DNA of 59,359 nucleotides from CBFGWV01 sp965652545 (GTDB lineage: Bacteria; Pseudomonadota; Gammaproteobacteria; Competibacterales; Competibacteraceae). The notes beneath the pieces were generated by a model that worked only from the letters and a program-made list of their open reading frames with translations, had not been told where the DNA came from and made no database searches. Both the position numbers and the translations under genes were made by a program. Location of the stretch: assembly GCA_965652545.1 (NCBI GenBank), contig CBFGWV010000006.1:1-59359 (forward strand), written 5' to 3'. Positions 1 through 8,588 of the stretch are shown here, piece after piece (positions within the stretch are counted from its first letter, which is position 1; each line of letters begins with the position of its first letter).

Positions 1-363
1 GCCGCCGCGGTCGGCCTGGTGCTGCCCGAGCTCAATGGCAAGCTCGACGGCTTCTCCATGCGCGTGCCGACCATCAACGTGTCGGCGGTCGATCTGACCT
101 TCATCGCCAGCCGCGAAACCACCGTGGATGAGGTGAACGCCATCGCCAAGGCGGCCTCCGAAGGCGATCTGGCCGGCATCCTGGGCTACAACACCTTGCC
201 GCTGGTGTCGTCGGACTTCAATCACGACCCCCGCTCCAGTGTGTTCGATGCCACACAGACCAAGGTCTCGGGCAATCTGGTGAAGGTGATCTCCTGGTAC
301 GACAACGAGTGGGGTTTCTCCAATCGCATGTTGGACACCACCTTGGCGTTGATGAACGCCTGA
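1..363 (+). CDS. gap: Glyceraldehyde-3-phosphate dehydrogenase, C-terminal part
   Basis: This is the 3' end of a type I glyceraldehyde-3-phosphate dehydrogenase; the start lies before the window, so the first base is only the window edge. The enzyme oxidises glyceraldehyde-3-phosphate with NAD(P)+ and phosphate to 1,3-bisphosphoglycerate in cytosolic glycolysis. The visible 120 residues hold the family stretch LPELNGKLDGFSMRVPT, the segment VSAVDLTF, and the C-terminal SWYDNEWGFSNRM block that is near-invariant in this family. The catalytic cysteine lies upstream and cannot be checked. pgk follows after 67 bases on the same strand, the usual order in gammaproteobacteria, so the two are probably co-transcribed. 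Identity is secure; only completeness is unknown. Confidence 0.96.
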   Translation, partial: AAAVGLVLPELNGKLDGFSMRVPTINVSAVDLTFIASRETTVDEVNAIAKAASEGDLAGILGYNTLPLVSSDFNHDPRSSVFDATQTKVSGNLVKVISWYDNEWGFSNRMLDTTLALMNA

Positions 364-373
364 GTCGCCCGAA

Positions 374-399
374 ACGGGACGCGGTGCGCCGCGTCCCGT
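374..399 (+). other. Perfect stem-loop between gap and pgk
   Basis: An 11-bp perfect inverted repeat (374-384 pairs with 389-399, loop TGCG) lies 10 bases after the gap stop codon. No run of T follows it, so it is not a standard intrinsic terminator. It may protect the 3' end of gap mRNA or partly reduce transcription into pgk. The pairing is seen directly; the role is inferred. Confidence 0.6.
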
Positions 400-430
400 C
401 GCATTTCTCCAACGCTGCGCGGTCCCTGCC

Positions 431-1609
431 ATGCCCGTCCTGACGCTCAACGATGTCGATCTCTCCGGTAAGCGCGTGTTCATCCGCTCCGATCTCAACG
501 TACCGTTGAAGGACGGACGGATCACCGAAGACACCCGTATCCGCGCCTCCATGCCCGCGGTGGAGCAGGCGCTGGCCGCCGGTGCGGCGGTGATGGTCAC
601 CTCACATCTGGGGCGACCGACCGAGGGGGCGCTGGAGGCCAAGGACTCGCTGGAACCGGTCGCCCGACGCATGAGCGAGCTGCTCGGCCGCGAAGTACCG
701 CTGCTCACCGACTGGGTGGACGGCGTGACCGTGCTGCCCGGCCAGGTGGTGCTGTTGGAGAACTGCCGCGGCAACGTCGGCGAGAAGAAGAACGACGAGG
801 TTCTCGCACGCAAAATGGCCGCGCTGTGCGATGTCTACGTCAACGATGCCTTTGGCACGGCGCACCGTGCCGAAGCCACCACCGAGGGGATCGCCCGCTT
901 CGCGCCGGTGGCCGTGGCCGGCCCCCTGCTGGCCGCTGAGCTGGACGCCCTGGGCAAGGCACTGAAAGACCCGGCACGGCCGATGGTCGCCATCGTCGCC
1001 GGCTCGAAGGTGTCGACCAAGCTGACCATCCTTGAGGCCTTGGCCGGCAAGGTGGACAACCTCATCGTCGGCGGCGGTATCGCCAACACGTTTCTGCTGG
1101 CCGCCGGCCACCCCATTGGCAGGTCGCTGGCCGAACCGGACCTGGTCGACCAGGCACGGGCGCTGATCCACACCATGGCCGCCCGCGGGGCGGCGGTTCC
1201 CATTCCCGAAGACGTGGTCTGCGCCAAGGCGTTTGCCGCCGATGCCGAGGCCACGATCAAGCCGGTGGATGAAGTCGCCGACGACGATCTCATCCTCGAT
1301 ATCGGCCCCAAGACTGCGGCTACGCTGGCCGCCCAACTGACCCGTGCCGGCACCATCGTGTGGAACGGCCCGGTGGGTGTGTTCGAGTTCGATGCCTTCG
1401 GCAAGGGCACCGAGACCCTGGCCCGTGCCATCGCAGATTCCAGCGCCTTCTCGATCGCCGGCGGGGGCGACACGCTGGCGGCCATCGGCAAATACGGTAT
1501 CGCCGACAAGGTCGGCTATATTTCAACCGGCGGGGGTGCGTTCCTGGAGTTCCTCGAAGGCAAGACCCTGCCGGCGGTGGCCACGCTGGAAGCCCGCGCC
1601 GCGGCCTGA
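431..1609 (+). CDS. pgk: Phosphoglycerate kinase
   Basis: The 392-residue product is a full-length phosphoglycerate kinase, which transfers phosphate from 1,3-bisphosphoglycerate to ADP in glycolysis. The N-terminal lobe carries KRVFIRSDLNVPL and the substrate-binding TSHLGRPTEG segment. The VAIVAGSKVSTKL and IVGGGIANTF segments and the C-terminal nucleotide motifs WNGPVGVFE and GGGDTLAAI are present. The length is typical for bacteria. The ATG at 431 starts at the first conserved residues of the family. It lies in a glycolytic cluster between gap and pyk. Confidence 0.97.
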   Translation: MPVLTLNDVDLSGKRVFIRSDLNVPLKDGRITEDTRIRASMPAVEQALAAGAAVMVTSHLGRPTEGALEAKDSLEPVARRMSELLGREVPLLTDWVDGVTVLPGQVVLLENCRGNVGEKKNDEVLARKMAALCDVYVNDAFGTAHRAEATTEGIARFAPVAVAGPLLAAELDALGKALKDPARPMVAIVAGSKVSTKLTILEALAGKVDNLIVGGGIANTFLLAAGHPIGRSLAEPDLVDQARALIHTMAARGAAVPIPEDVVCAKAFAADAEATIKPVDEVADDDLILDIGPKTAATLAAQLTRAGTIVWNGPVGVFEFDAFGKGTETLARAIADSSAFSIAGGGDTLAAIGKYGIADKVGYISTGGGAFLEFLEGKTLPAVATLEARAAA

Positions 1610-1642
1610 ACCGCTCCGCGGCCCTTGCGAAGAAGACAAACA

Positions 1643-2224
1643 ATGTATCAAGGCCCTGATATCGATGATGCAGAGTTGCTGGCCGCTCTGCCGCCCGAGC
1701 TGCAGGCGTTCCTGAGGCGCTGCAACGGCTATGTGGCCTTCAATGGCGGCCTGCACATCCGCGGCGCCTGTCTCGAACCGGCCTGGCACTCGCTGCGTGC
1801 CGCCTGGCACGGCCCCGACGCGCTGCACCGCCTGTATCCGGCGGTGCTGGAGAGCGACATCCCGTTCGGTCAGGACGCGATGGGCGATCAGTTCCTGCTT
1901 CGCGACGGCGGGGTTCACAAGCTGTTCGCGGAAACCGGCGAGCTGGAAGACATGGAGATGACGCTGCTGGACTTCGACCACGCCGCGCGCGAAGACCCGG
2001 TCGTCTTCCTCAGCCTGGAGCCGCTGATCGAGTACCGCGAGGACGGTGGCGAGTTGGCACCGGGCGAACTGCTGGCGGTTTATCCACCGTTCGTGCTCAG
2101 TGCCGACGAGGTCGAGTATCGCGCCGTTCCGGCACTGGAACGGCTGCAATGGCTGGCCTCGTTCGCCGAGCAGATCAATGGCCTGGACAACGGAACCACT
2201 GTCAGCGTGGAGCGTCCGTGGTAG
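1643..2224 (+). CDS. SMI1/KNR4 (SUKH)-like protein between pgk and pyk
   Basis: This encodes a soluble acidic protein of 193 residues with no signal peptide or membrane segment. The pattern of an early CNGYVAF segment, a central IPFGQDAMGDQFLLRDG block, a LFAETGELE turn, and a late ELLAVYPPFVLS segment fits my memory of SMI1/KNR4 (SUKH) fold proteins. Many members of that fold are toxin-immunity proteins, but others are housekeeping proteins of unknown role. No toxin gene is seen beside it. I chose ATG 1643 over the in-frame TTG 1625 because homologous sequence appears to begin just after it. The gene sits 33 bases after pgk, in a probable operon. Confidence 0.75.
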   Translation: MYQGPDIDDAELLAALPPELQAFLRRCNGYVAFNGGLHIRGACLEPAWHSLRAAWHGPDALHRLYPAVLESDIPFGQDAMGDQFLLRDGGVHKLFAETGELEDMEMTLLDFDHAAREDPVVFLSLEPLIEYREDGGELAPGELLAVYPPFVLSADEVEYRAVPALERLQWLASFAEQINGLDNGTTVSVERPW

Positions 2225-2349
2225 TGCGGGGCCGGTCGCTGTCGCCCGGCGGCAGGTAAGCGTCGTAAGCCACCGCGTCGTGTAGTGGCCTCGTAGTCCG
2301 ACTCGTTCTACCCTGCTCGCAGGATTGGACGTCAACAGACAGAGGCACC

Positions 2350-3804
2350 ATGCCCATGCTACGCCGCACGAAAATCGTCGCCACTCTGGGCCCGGCCACC
2401 GAGTCGGTAGCGGTCATCGACAAACTGATCGCCGCGGGTGTCGATGTGGTCCGGCTGAACTTCTCGCACGGTAAGGCGGAGGATCACATCGGCCGGGCGG
2501 CGATGGTCCGCGAACGTGCGCGGCTGGCCGGTCGGGACGTCGGTGTGCTGGTGGACCTGCAAGGGCCGAAGATCCGCACCGAGCGCTTTCGTGAGGGTGC
2601 GGTGGAGCTGATCGACGGCGAGATCTTCGTCCTCGATGCCGACCTCGCCACCGATGCCGGCGATGTCACCTCGGTCGGCATCACCTACAAGAGCCTGCCC
2701 GAGGATGTCAGCCCGGGCCAGACGCTGTTGCTGGACGACGGCCGGATCGTGCTTGACGTGGAAGCCGTCGAAGGCCGGCGCATCGTGACCCGGGTGCGCG
2801 GCGGCGGTGTGCTGTCCAACAACAAGGGGATAAACCTCCAGGGCGGCGGCCTGTCTGCGCCGGCACTGACCGACAAGGACAAGAAGGACATCCTGACGGC
2901 GGCCGAGCTACACGCGGACTACCTGGCGGTGTCGTTTCCACGCACGGCCGAGGACATTCACGAGGCCCGGCGTTTGATGCAGGCCGCCGGCGGCGATGCC
3001 GGCATCGTGGCCAAGATCGAACGGGCCGAGGCGCTGGACGACATCGACAGCATCATCCTGGCCTCCGACGTGGTGATGATCGCCCGCGGCGACCTTGCGG
3101 TGGAGATCGGCGACGCCGAACTGGTCGGTGTGCAGAAGCGTCTGATCCTGCGCTCGCGCGAGCTCAACCGGGTCGCCATCACCGCCACCCAGATGATGGA
3201 GTCCATGATCACCAGCCGCACCCCCACGCGGGCGGAAGTGATGGACGTGGCCAATGCGGTGCTCGATGGCACCGATGCCGTCATGCTGTCGGCCGAGACC
3301 GCCGCGGGCAAGTACCCCGCCGAGGCCGTCGCGGCCATGGCGCGCATCTGCATCGGGGCCGAGAGCCAGCGCGAGATCCAGCGCTCCAGCCATCGCCTGG
3401 ATTGGCGCTTCGAGCGTGTGGACGAGGCGATCGCCATGGCCTCGATGTATATGGCCAACCATCTGCCGGTACGGGCCATCGTGTGTCTGACGGAGTCAGG
3501 CTCCACCACATTGTGGATGTCGCGCATCAGCTCGGGCATTCCGATATTCGCCCTCACCCGGCACGAGGCCACGCGTCGCCGGGTCACCATGTATCGGGGG
3601 GTATATCCGGTGGACTACGACGTGGTCCATGACCATCCCAACGAGGTCGTCGAACATTGCCTCGAGGAGCTCAAGCGCCTGGAGGCCGTAAAAGACGGAG
3701 ACCGGGTGATCGTTACCAAGGGCGATTTCAACGGCATACCCGGGGGCACCAACTCGATCAAGATCGTCAACGTGGGCGAGGTGTCGACGCCGGCGAATCC
3801 GTAG
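2350..3804 (+). CDS. pyk: Pyruvate kinase
   Basis: This 484-residue protein is a complete pyruvate kinase, converting phosphoenolpyruvate and ADP to pyruvate and ATP. The start RRTKIVATLGPA and the RLNFSHG motif are typical. The DLQGPKIR segment, IVAKIERAEA with the catalytic lysine, the metal-binding IARGDLAVEIG, the ATQMMESM helix and the VMLSAETAAGKYP segment follow in the normal order. The C-terminal domain ends with a GIPGGTNSIKI allosteric-site-like segment. A second in-frame ATG lies two codons downstream. Its last 38 bases overlap the convergent DUF599 gene. Confidence 0.97.
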   Translation: MPMLRRTKIVATLGPATESVAVIDKLIAAGVDVVRLNFSHGKAEDHIGRAAMVRERARLAGRDVGVLVDLQGPKIRTERFREGAVELIDGEIFVLDADLATDAGDVTSVGITYKSLPEDVSPGQTLLLDDGRIVLDVEAVEGRRIVTRVRGGGVLSNNKGINLQGGGLSAPALTDKDKKDILTAAELHADYLAVSFPRTAEDIHEARRLMQAAGGDAGIVAKIERAEALDDIDSIILASDVVMIARGDLAVEIGDAELVGVQKRLILRSRELNRVAITATQMMESMITSRTPTRAEVMDVANAVLDGTDAVMLSAETAAGKYPAEAVAAMARICIGAESQREIQRSSHRLDWRFERVDEAIAMASMYMANHLPVRAIVCLTESGSTTLWMSRISSGIPIFALTRHEATRRRVTMYRGVYPVDYDVVHDHPNEVVEHCLEELKRLEAVKDGDRVIVTKGDFNGIPGGTNSIKIVNVGEVSTPANP

Positions 3805-4504
3805 CGTCGTCGGCGGCATCGAGCATGACCAGACGCGCGATGGAGTGAAATTCGCGCCGCTGCAGCACCAGCGTCACCCAGGTGGTCACGAGCAGAAAGA
3901 CATACGGGTGGAGAAACCACGATGTCGCGGCCAGAGCAAAGAAGTACGCGCGCACGCCGCGGTTGAAATGGTGGGCGGCGCGGCCGTTGAGCACGGCCAT
4001 GCGATCGGCGTAGGCCAGAGCACGCGCATCGGGCGGCCCCTGGCATTCGGGGGCACCGCCGATCATGATCGAGCAGTAGTTGAACAGTCGCAGCGCCCAG
4101 GCAAACTTGAAGAACGCGTAGATAAATATCACCAACAGCAGCAGGACTTTGACCTCCCACAGGGCCGTGCTGACGGCGGCTGCCCAGGGCAGGTCGGCCA
4201 GTATGCCCACCGCCGTGTCGGTCGCCCCCAGTAAGGCGAATACACCGGCGACGATGAGGATGGTCGTGGAGGCGAAGAACGCCACGCCCTGAATGAGATT
4301 GCCCTGGATGGTGGTGTCGACCATACGCATTTCGCGCGTGAGCAAGGTGCGCATCCAGCGCTTGCGGTTTTCGGCCATGGCCGCGCTGACACTGTGCCGA
4401 TGCAGCCGTGTGTTGTCCGCCAACCAAGCGTAAAGTAGCCAACACGCGACGAACCAGACCAGCGCCACCCAATCGGCGGCCTGTAACTCATTGACGATGC
4501 TCAT
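3767..4504 (-). CDS. DUF599 family membrane protein
   Basis: The 245-residue product is predicted to have four main hydrophobic segments: near residues 10-32, 72-95, 112-138 and 187-212. Motifs such as MRMVDTTIQGNLIQG and HHFNRGVRAYFFALAA fit DUF599, a family of inner-membrane proteins of unknown role found in many proteobacteria. The C-terminal tail is hydrophilic and overlaps the 3' end of pyk on the opposite strand by 38 bases. The gene stands alone and is divergent from the Crp/Fnr regulator gene at 4613. The family assignment is from memory of its conserved segments, and no biochemical function should be read into it. Confidence 0.8.
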   Translation of the reverse strand: MSIVNELQAADWVALVWFVACWLLYAWLADNTRLHRHSVSAAMAENRKRWMRTLLTREMRMVDTTIQGNLIQGVAFFASTTILIVAGVFALLGATDTAVGILADLPWAAAVSTALWEVKVLLLLVIFIYAFFKFAWALRLFNYCSIMIGGAPECQGPPDARALAYADRMAVLNGRAAHHFNRGVRAYFFALAATSWFLHPYVFLLVTTWVTLVLQRREFHSIARLVMLDAADDATDSPASTPRPR

Positions 4505-4612
4505 TGGATTGGTCGTAGGTCAGCAGTGAAGGGAATCGAGACGCTAACAGTGTAGCCGGCCTGCGCTTCGATCACCGCACCCGCAAAAGACTGTGGAGAG
4601 GAGGTCTTCCAA

Positions 4613-5359
4613 ATGCTACCAGCGGCATTCACCCACCGTCTGAACGCCCTGGAGCTCATCCGACCCGAGGACTTGGCCGTATTGGAAGGCATGACCGTCA
4701 AAGAGCGGACATGGGCGTCCGGTGGCGTGGTTTTCTCCGAATGCGCCCAACAAAACACAGCCAGAGTGGTCGAGGATGGCTGGGCCATCCGGATTAAGAC
4801 ATTGGCGGATGGCCGGCGCCAGATTCTCAGCTTTGTCGTCCCCGGCGACATTTTCGGCGTGTATACGGTGCTGTTCGAAACCATGGAGTATGGGGTCGAG
4901 GCGCTCACTCCGCTTCGCCTGGTTGAAATGCCGGCAACCAGCCTGGTGGAGGCCTTCCGTCAATCGCCTCGCCTGGGGGTAAGCCTGTGCTGGATGGTCG
5001 GGCAGGACGAACGGCTGCTTGAAGAACAGATCGTGCGTGTCGGCCGGCGACGCGCGAGCGAGCGCATGGCACATCTGTTCATGGAGCTGCATCGCCGTCT
5101 CTTGCGTGCCGGCATGGATGGCGATGCGGCGCTTCATTTTCCTTTGACCCTTCCGGTACTCGCCGACGCGCTGGGCATGAGCCCCATTCACGCCCACCGC
5201 AGCTTCCGCTGGCTGGAACAGCAAGGACTCGTGCAACGACTGAACCATCATGTGGTCATGCGCGATATCGGCGGATTGGCCCAGGTCGCCGGTTTCAATG
5301 CCAGTTATGTGGAGGATGTCACACTCCCGAGCCCGACCAAGAGCGCCTTGAAAAACTGA
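4613..5359 (+). CDS. Crp/Fnr family transcription regulator
   Basis: The 248-residue protein has an N-terminal cyclic-nucleotide-binding-like beta-roll (about residues 15-125, including SFVVPGDIFGVY) and a C-terminal winged helix-turn-helix (about 160-225, VLADALGMSPIHAHRSFRWLEQQGLV). It lacks the N-terminal cysteine cluster of true FNR, with only two cysteines, so oxygen sensing through an Fe-S cluster is unlikely. A strong AGGAGG at 4599-4604 precedes the ATG by eight bases. It is divergent from DUF599 and followed by the exported protein gene at 5459, a possible target. Ligand and regulon cannot be read from the sequence. Confidence 0.9.
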   Translation: MLPAAFTHRLNALELIRPEDLAVLEGMTVKERTWASGGVVFSECAQQNTARVVEDGWAIRIKTLADGRRQILSFVVPGDIFGVYTVLFETMEYGVEALTPLRLVEMPATSLVEAFRQSPRLGVSLCWMVGQDERLLEEQIVRVGRRRASERMAHLFMELHRRLLRAGMDGDAALHFPLTLPVLADALGMSPIHAHRSFRWLEQQGLVQRLNHHVVMRDIGGLAQVAGFNASYVEDVTLPSPTKSALKN

Positions 5360-5394
5360 TTTCGACCCGGAATGTGTAGTGCTATCAAATGATA

Positions 5395-5410
5395 TGGCAC
5401 GTCATGGGCG
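5395..5410 (+). promoter_or_regulatory. Sigma54-type promoter candidate for the 5459 gene
   Basis: The sequence TGGCACGTCATGGGCG has a perfect -24 heptamer TGGCACG and the invariant GC of the -12 box at the right spacing. It lies between the crp-like stop and the next start codon, and would give a leader of about 38 bases. The -12 box is otherwise weak (GGGCG instead of TTGCA). The match is seen; its use is inferred. Confidence 0.4.
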
Positions 5411-5458
5411 GGCCATGGACTATGACTGGGCTCATACCAGCACAACAAGGAGGTCTTC

Positions 5459-5968
5459 ATGGTTTGCAATCATGGTTTCCCACCGGATCCACGGATTTGC
5501 CGGCCGGCCAAGCGCTCAGCCGGAAGGGGTCTGATTTGTTCTTCGATGCTGCTCGCAGCCCTGGCGGCCTCACCCCTCCATGCCCAGGAGCCAGTGGATC
5601 CTGCGCTCTCCACACTGATGCAGAAATGGTCCGAAACGACTCTCGAACTGAAGCAATACAGCATCGATCACCGTCACCAGGCGCTTATCCATGCCCGCTC
5701 GGCCTTGGCAGCGGCTGACGAGGCCCTGGATACGCTCAAGGCGCGCACGCAACGGGAATGGGACGGTTTGTCCGACGAGTCGCGCAATAAGCGCACGGAC
5801 ATTCTCAAGATGCTCCAGGCACGCCGCGACGATCTGGATCATTGGTACCAGGATCTCGAGAACGGCAGCGAGAAAAGCTGGGATCAAGTGCGCGACGGGT
5901 TCGCCGACGCCTACGAGGGCATAACCGTTGCGATGACCGATGCGATCCACGCGTTCTATGAGGACTAA
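5459..5968 (+). CDS. Exported helical protein of unknown function
   Basis: The product has 169 residues. A long basic N-region (RPAKRS) is followed by a hydrophobic stretch LICSSMLLAALAASPLHA ending in a likely signal peptidase I site before QEPVDP, at about residue 43. The mature part is highly charged and predicted helical or coiled-coil, with repeated patterns such as LAAADEALDTLKARTQREWD and MLQARRDDLDHWYQDLE. It has no cysteine after cleavage. The start is supported by AAGGAGG at 5447-5453, five bases before the ATG. I do not recognise the family. A periplasmic stress or envelope role is only a guess, based on the BON-domain protein next to it. Confidence 0.75.
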   Translation: MVCNHGFPPDPRICRPAKRSAGRGLICSSMLLAALAASPLHAQEPVDPALSTLMQKWSETTLELKQYSIDHRHQALIHARSALAAADEALDTLKARTQREWDGLSDESRNKRTDILKMLQARRDDLDHWYQDLENGSEKSWDQVRDGFADAYEGITVAMTDAIHAFYED

Positions 5969-6008
5969 GAGCCTCTTGGGCGTGACTGGAAACGAATAAA
6001 CGCCGGAC

Positions 6009-6038
6009 AAAAAAAAACCGCGCCAATCCTTGGCGCGG
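6009..6038 (-). terminator. Intrinsic terminator of the BON-domain gene
   Basis: Read on the minus strand, a 9-bp perfect GC-rich stem (6038-6030 with 6026-6018, 3-nt loop) is followed directly by nine T residues (6017-6009). This is a textbook Rho-independent terminator for the gene at 6105-6944. It ends 41 bases after the plus-strand exported protein gene but is not oriented for it. Confidence 0.9.
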
Positions 6039-6068
6039 ATGACCGACCCCGTCGAGGGGGGGGAGGGT

Positions 6069-6095
6069 GCGGTACCTCGGGGGGCTCGGTACCGC
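6069..6095 (-). other. Extra hairpin just after the BON gene
   Basis: Eight-base arms (6069-6076 and 6088-6095, each containing GGTACC) flank an 11-base G-rich loop. It lies nine bases after the BON gene stop codon and upstream of the U-run terminator, so the transcript would carry two hairpins in tandem. This could add 3' stability. No further function is visible. Confidence 0.5.
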
Positions 6096-6104
6096 TAGGG
6101 TCGA

Positions 6105-6944
6105 TCAACTGGTGGATGCGGTACTCGTCCGCACCTTCAAACCGACGGCGTCCACTCCGATGACGCCTTCCACACCGTTGGCGGCACGTACCGCCAGGGC
6201 TTTTGTCTCTACATCCGGGACCTCACCGTGCAGCGACACCATGCCGCCTCGGGTATCCACAGAAATCGCCATTCCGTCGACCGTGTCACTGGCAACAAGT
6301 TCCGCCTTCACCTGCGCGGTAATCCACGCATCGTCGATGACACCGTCTACGTTCGCCGTCTGTTCGTTCACATACTCGGCACCGGTCTTGATGATACCCC
6401 CTGCCGCATCGGCCGGGGTATTCGAAACATCGGTGAAGCCGGGGTTGCCGAACGCGGCCACCTCACTAATCTCGATTTCGTTGATCACCTGCAGCACCCC
6501 ATCGGTGCGGGCGGCGATGTCCTCGGCCATGACGCGGGCATGAATCGACTCCGTTTCGCCGGAGAGGGTCACCACGCCGCGGCGTGTGATCACGGCCACA
6601 TCGAAGGCTTGCTCAGGATCGTCCCAAACCAACCGGGTCTTGATGGCCGCGGTAATCGCAGCGTCTTCGACCAAGGTCGCTATCGAACGATCATCGTCCT
6701 CGCGTATCAAACTCTGGCGTCCGGCATCCGTCACGACTCGAGCGTCGGAGGTTGCCTCTGCCAAACGGGTCTGGCCCGTCAACGAGCGATACACTTTCAA
6801 ATGTTCATCGACCACACTTTGCAACGGATCGGCACCGCCACCCGGTACGAACGCGGGCTTGGTCGACTGACCCACGGCGACGGCGGTAGTTCCCCACATG
6901 GCTGCCGCCAGCACACTGGCGGTTATCAGGCAGCTCTTTCGCAT
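6105..6944 (-). CDS. Exported protein with two BON domains
   Basis: The 279-residue product starts with a signal peptide (MRKSCLITASVLAAAMWG, cleavage near residue 24). Two BON domains follow at about residues 93-158 and 205-270; each has the alpha-beta pattern with a central GVVTLSGE or GMVSLHGE turn and a closing V-x-x-V-x-N/D strand. BON proteins such as OsmY are periplasmic and thought to bind membrane or hydrophobic surfaces under osmotic or envelope stress. I chose ATG 6944 because AGGAGG lies eight bases upstream and the signal peptide starts there. The transcript ends at a strong terminator at 6009-6038. Confidence 0.85.
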   Translation of the reverse strand: MRKSCLITASVLAAAMWGTTAVAVGQSTKPAFVPGGGADPLQSVVDEHLKVYRSLTGQTRLAEATSDARVVTDAGRQSLIREDDDRSIATLVEDAAITAAIKTRLVWDDPEQAFDVAVITRRGVVTLSGETESIHARVMAEDIAARTDGVLQVINEIEISEVAAFGNPGFTDVSNTPADAAGGIIKTGAEYVNEQTANVDGVIDDAWITAQVKAELVASDTVDGMAISVDTRGGMVSLHGEVPDVETKALAVRAANGVEGVIGVDAVGLKVRTSTASTS

Positions 6945-7195
6945 TTTGGGTGCCTCCTCTTCCCCGGCTGACATCCTGATGCCGGCTCTCCCTGGATGTA
7001 TCAAGTCCCGTGCCAACTTGTTTTTATGTGTTTTTATGTTTTAAAACAAATACTTGATGGATAGGCTCTTGGACACGAATTCGTGCACAATGCAATCGCC
7101 ACCCAGGCCGGCTCATGCAGACTTCCCGACCCGGGGCGCGCACTCGGCATTGCAGCCTACAATGGCCAGCGATGTTTCCTTAAGGAGGGACCACG

Positions 7196-8569
7196 GTGAC
7201 TATCGATGGGCCTAAGCGTTCCCAGGGTCGTGTCCTGCTGGTGGATGATGAACGGAATATCCTGCGTACCTTCCGTTATTGCCTGGAAGATGCCGGCTAC
7301 AACGTCGCCACCGCACAGAACGCCGCCGAGGCGGAAACGCGGCTGCAAATGCAGGTATTCGATCTGTGTTTTCTCGACCTGCGTCTGGGCGAGGACTCGG
7401 GCATGCGCCTGCTGCCGAAGCTGCGCAGCACCGCCCCTTGGATGCGGGTGATCGTCGTAACCGCCTACTCGTCGATCGAGAATGCGGTCGAGGCCATGCA
7501 GCAGGGTGCGGCAGACTACCTGCCCAAACCCTGCGCGCCAGAGCAACTGCGCCTGACAGCCGCGCGCCATATGGAAGCTCAGCGGCTGACGCAGCGCCTG
7601 CAACGGCTGGAGGACGAACTCGGTGACCGCGCACCGGCCGGCGAGCTGGAAAGCGGAAGCCCGCTGATGATGAGCGTGCTGGAAACCGCGCAACAGGTTG
7701 CCAACACCGATGCAACGGTGCTGATCCGCGGCGAAAGCGGCACCGGCAAAGGCGTGCTGGCCAAGGCGATACACCGTTGGAGCGAACGCGCCGAACAGGC
7801 CTTCGTCACCGTCAACTGTCCATCGCTGTCGCCCGAATTGGTGGAGAGCGAACTGTTCGGGCATCGCAAGGGCGCATTTACCGGCGCGGTCGAGAACACC
7901 CTCGGCCGGGTCAGCCAGGGCGATGGCGGTACCTTGTTCTTCGACGAAATCGGGGACTTCCCCGTCACCTTGCAACCCAAGCTGCTGCGCTTCGTGCAGG
8001 ACAAGGAGTACGAGCGGGTGGGCGATGCAACGACCCGCCAGGCGGACCTGCGTTTCATCGCAGCCACCAACCGCGATCTCGAGGCCATGGTAAGCGATGG
8101 CCGGTTTCGCGAAGACCTGCTCTATCGGCTGAACGTGATCACATTGGACATACCGCCGTTGCGCGAGCGTCCCGAGGATATCGCCGAATTGGCCAATCAA
8201 TTCCTCACACGCTATGCGCAAAGCTACCGTCGTCCGGCAAGGCATTTCAGCGATGCGGCACAGGAACGCTTGCGCGATTACCAGTGGCCGGGCAATGTCC
8301 GGGAACTACAAAACGTGGTGGAGCGGGCCGTCATCCTGTCATCGCACGAAACCATCGACGCCCAGGCACTCGCTGTCGGGCGCCTGTCGCAGCCGGAGAT
8401 GACACGGCCCTCGCGGTTGCGCGCGGGCGATGCGGTATCGCTAGAGGCGCTGGAACGCGCCCATATCGCCGCCACCGTAGCCACGACCGACACCCTGGAA
8501 CAAGCGGCCCGGCAACTGGACATCGACCCATCCACCTTATGGCGAAAACGCAAGCAGTACGGCATTTAG
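7196..8569 (+). CDS. algB: Sigma54-dependent response regulator, AlgB-like
   Basis: This 457-residue NtrC-type regulator has a receiver domain (about 11-125, phospho-acceptor D61), an AAA+ domain (about 155-385) with Walker A GESGTGKG at 179-186 and the sigma54-contacting GAFTGA at 226-231, and a C-terminal Fis-type helix-turn-helix ending in LDIDPSTLWRKRKQYGI. The receiver stretch RTFRYCLEDAGYNVATA and FDLCFLDLRLGEDSG closely resemble Pseudomonas AlgB. It starts with GTG behind AAGGAGG (7182-7188). The cognate KinB-like kinase follows after 19 bases. In Pseudomonas this pair controls alginate and virulence; no alginate genes are in this window, so the targets here are open. A 12-bp palindrome at 7074-7085 lies upstream. 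Confidence 0.9.
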   Translation: MTIDGPKRSQGRVLLVDDERNILRTFRYCLEDAGYNVATAQNAAEAETRLQMQVFDLCFLDLRLGEDSGMRLLPKLRSTAPWMRVIVVTAYSSIENAVEAMQQGAADYLPKPCAPEQLRLTAARHMEAQRLTQRLQRLEDELGDRAPAGELESGSPLMMSVLETAQQVANTDATVLIRGESGTGKGVLAKAIHRWSERAEQAFVTVNCPSLSPELVESELFGHRKGAFTGAVENTLGRVSQGDGGTLFFDEIGDFPVTLQPKLLRFVQDKEYERVGDATTRQADLRFIAATNRDLEAMVSDGRFREDLLYRLNVITLDIPPLRERPEDIAELANQFLTRYAQSYRRPARHFSDAAQERLRDYQWPGNVRELQNVVERAVILSSHETIDAQALAVGRLSQPEMTRPSRLRAGDAVSLEALERAHIAATVATTDTLEQAARQLDIDPSTLWRKRKQYGI

Positions 8570-8588
8570 ATCGTATCGGTGCCGGCCC

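Noticed and set aside
7074..7085. Perfect 12-bp palindrome CACGAATTCGTG upstream of algB
   Set aside because: It could be an operator between the BON gene and algB, but it is single and short; not enough for a feature call.
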